Origin: an uncultured Oscillospiraceae bacterium
GTDB lineage: Bacteria; Bacillota; Clostridia; Oscillospirales; Oscillospiraceae
NCBI GenBank assembly: GCA_947624465.1
Contig: CANQKJ010000001.1
Location: forward strand, 1 to 31,584
Length of the DNA stretch: 31,584 bases
Direction: 5' to 3'
In this document: one piece after another, positions 31,018 to 31,584 of the stretch
Layout of the letters: each line of letters opens with the position of its first letter
Numbering within the stretch: position 1 is the first letter of the stretch
Notes under the pieces: model-generated
Database searches by the model: none
Seen by the model: the letters and a program-made list of their open reading frames with translations, nothing else
What the model was told of the DNA's origin: nothing
Translations under genes and position numbers: made by a program

Positions 31018-31046
31018 AGTATATCACATCGAAACGGAAAAGTCCA
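31018..31046 (-). promoter_or_regulatory. Promoter of tagA
   Basis: Minus strand TGGACT (31046-31041), 17-base spacer, TATACT (31023-31018), preceded by TGA giving an extended -10. The predicted start lies about 40 bases before tagA. Confidence 0.75.
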
Positions 31047-31107
31047 CCTCTCCGCGCAAGGATTTACAGATGGGTCACAACTTGGCGGGGAAACGCGGAA
31101 AAAGCCC

Positions 31108-31136
31108 TTGACAAAGGGGCGGTTTGTGGATATAAT
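31108..31136 (+). promoter_or_regulatory. Perfect consensus promoter of tRNA-Val
   Basis: TTGACA (31108-31113), 17-base spacer, TATAAT (31131-31136): both boxes match the sigma-A consensus exactly. The start point falls about 35 bases before the tRNA, and the 30973-31107 gap otherwise holds only the tagA promoter. Confidence 0.95.
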
Positions 31137-31177
31137 ACAATTCCGTTGAGCGGCAAAGCGCTCGGCCAATCGAATAC

Positions 31178-31254
31178 GGACGATTAGCTCAGCTGGTATG
31201 AGCATCCGCTTGACGTGCGGGAGGTCACAGGTTCAAGTCCTGTATCGTCCACCA
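31178..31254 (+). tRNA. tRNA-Val (anticodon GAC)
   Basis: A 77-base cloverleaf. Acceptor GGACGAT pairs with ATCGTCC. D-arm GCTC/GAGC. The anticodon arm TCCGC/GCGGG has loop TTGACGT, giving GAC. The T-arm carries TTCAAGT. Encoded CCA. Confidence 0.95.
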
Positions 31255-31258
31255 TTTT

Positions 31259-31293
31259 CCGGCCTGAAACCACGAGTTTCGGGCCGGATTTTT
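31259..31293 (+). terminator. Terminator after tRNA-Val
   Basis: CCGGCCTGAAAC and GTTTCGGGCCGG form a 12-base stem (one G-U) with loop CACGA, followed by ATTTTTCT. Confidence 0.92.
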
Positions 31294-31584
31294 CTGTTTT
31301 CGGAACTTATTTCGCAGGATTATTTTGGAAATTTTTGCGTTTTTTCGGTCTGACCACATAAATGACCACAGTCAGAAAAATTTGCCCCTCCGGGATGAGT
31401 GGTCCCGGAGGGGCTTAAAGCGGGATGTTATGGGGCGGTACATTCGGGAGGTTTTCTTTGAATCGGTGACGCAGAATTTGGGCGGGTGTTTGTTTTATAC
31501 GGGGAAGTTTGTTATAAAATGACGTTTGTCAAGACGCGGATTGAACGTGCCACCAAAAGCAGGCGAGGAACCGAGGGCAGATGA
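31294..31584. other. AT-richer region downstream of tRNA-Val without a supported gene
   Basis: The base composition is clearly lower in GC than the rest of the window. It holds an inverted repeat TCTGAC/GTCAGA (31349-31354/31371-31376) enclosing two GACCACA direct repeats, and a promoter-like TTGTTT-17-TATAAA at 31490-31518 (plus strand). An 18-codon ORF starts at ATG 31519 and ends exactly at the window end; it is not called a gene. The position just after a tRNA 3' end is where integrative elements often sit, but no integrase is visible. Confidence 0.5.
31384..31414 (-). terminator. Minus-strand intrinsic terminator
   Basis: GCCCCTCCGGG and CCCGGAGGGGC form an 11-base perfect stem with a 9-base loop. 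Read on the minus strand it is followed by AAATTTTTCTG. It would end a minus-strand transcript entering from beyond the right edge of the window. Confidence 0.75.

Noticed and set aside
31519..31584. Short ORF ending exactly at the window edge
   Set aside because: It is under 25 codons with no ribosome site, and its end at the edge is coincidental to the window cut.

Overview
The window reads as chromosomal DNA of a GC-rich, low-mobility member of the Clostridia, most like Oscillospiraceae relatives such as Flavonifractor, Lawsonibacter or Pseudoflavonifractor. The assignment is inference. It rests on strong AGGAG-type ribosome binding sites, sigma-A promoters with 17-base spacers, a high-GC codon bias, Firmicutes gene neighbourhoods (mltG next to a U32 peptidase, TagA, CinA) and a tiny Cys/Gly-rich protein typical of that family. 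Nothing looks like a phage or an insertion sequence, and there is no CRISPR array.

Layout. 1-243 is the tail of a TSUP membrane transporter. 296-6055 (minus strand) is a glycolytic run transcribed trmL, pgk, tpiA, gpmI, eno. Beyond eno lies a second, broken copy of the eno 3' end separated by a palindrome-rich spacer. 6210-10785 (plus) is a surface-polymer operon: three DUF4358 proteins (two lipoproteins and one without a signal), an MBOAT O-acyltransferase and a DHHW/AlgX-like protein. It is driven by a promoter with two tandem palindromes at the start point. 10846-13301 (minus) holds cinA and a secreted protein with a copper-amine-oxidase-N-like domain and a degenerate polysaccharide-deacetylase-like domain. 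tRNA-Arg(CCT) follows.

13529-20697 is the most unusual part. mobA (minus) faces a plus-strand operon: a FadR-type GntR regulator with a perfect 27-base palindrome in its promoter, a cytoplasmic molybdopterin oxidoreductase, a four-cluster ferredoxin-like subunit, a TorD chaperone fused to an AsrA (anaerobic sulfite reductase A) domain, and AsrB. The siroheme subunit AsrC is absent. The inferred design is a soluble NAD(P)H-linked molybdoenzyme: NAD(P)H to AsrB flavin, to AsrA clusters, to the ferredoxin subunit, to the molybdenum site. The substrate is unknown.

20781-24969 (minus) is an operon of response regulator, histidine kinase, HtrA-like protease and biotin ligase. 25106-26230 is a cation diffusion facilitator. 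26340-28749 is mltG plus a U32 (TrhP-like) protein. 28926-29096 (plus) encodes a 56-residue protein with 15 cysteines behind a large GC-rich hairpin. 29166-30972 (minus) is tagA, a DJ-1/PfpI protein and 5-formyltetrahydrofolate cyclo-ligase. The window closes with tRNA-Val(GAC) under a perfect consensus promoter, then about 290 bases of AT-richer DNA with no convincing gene.
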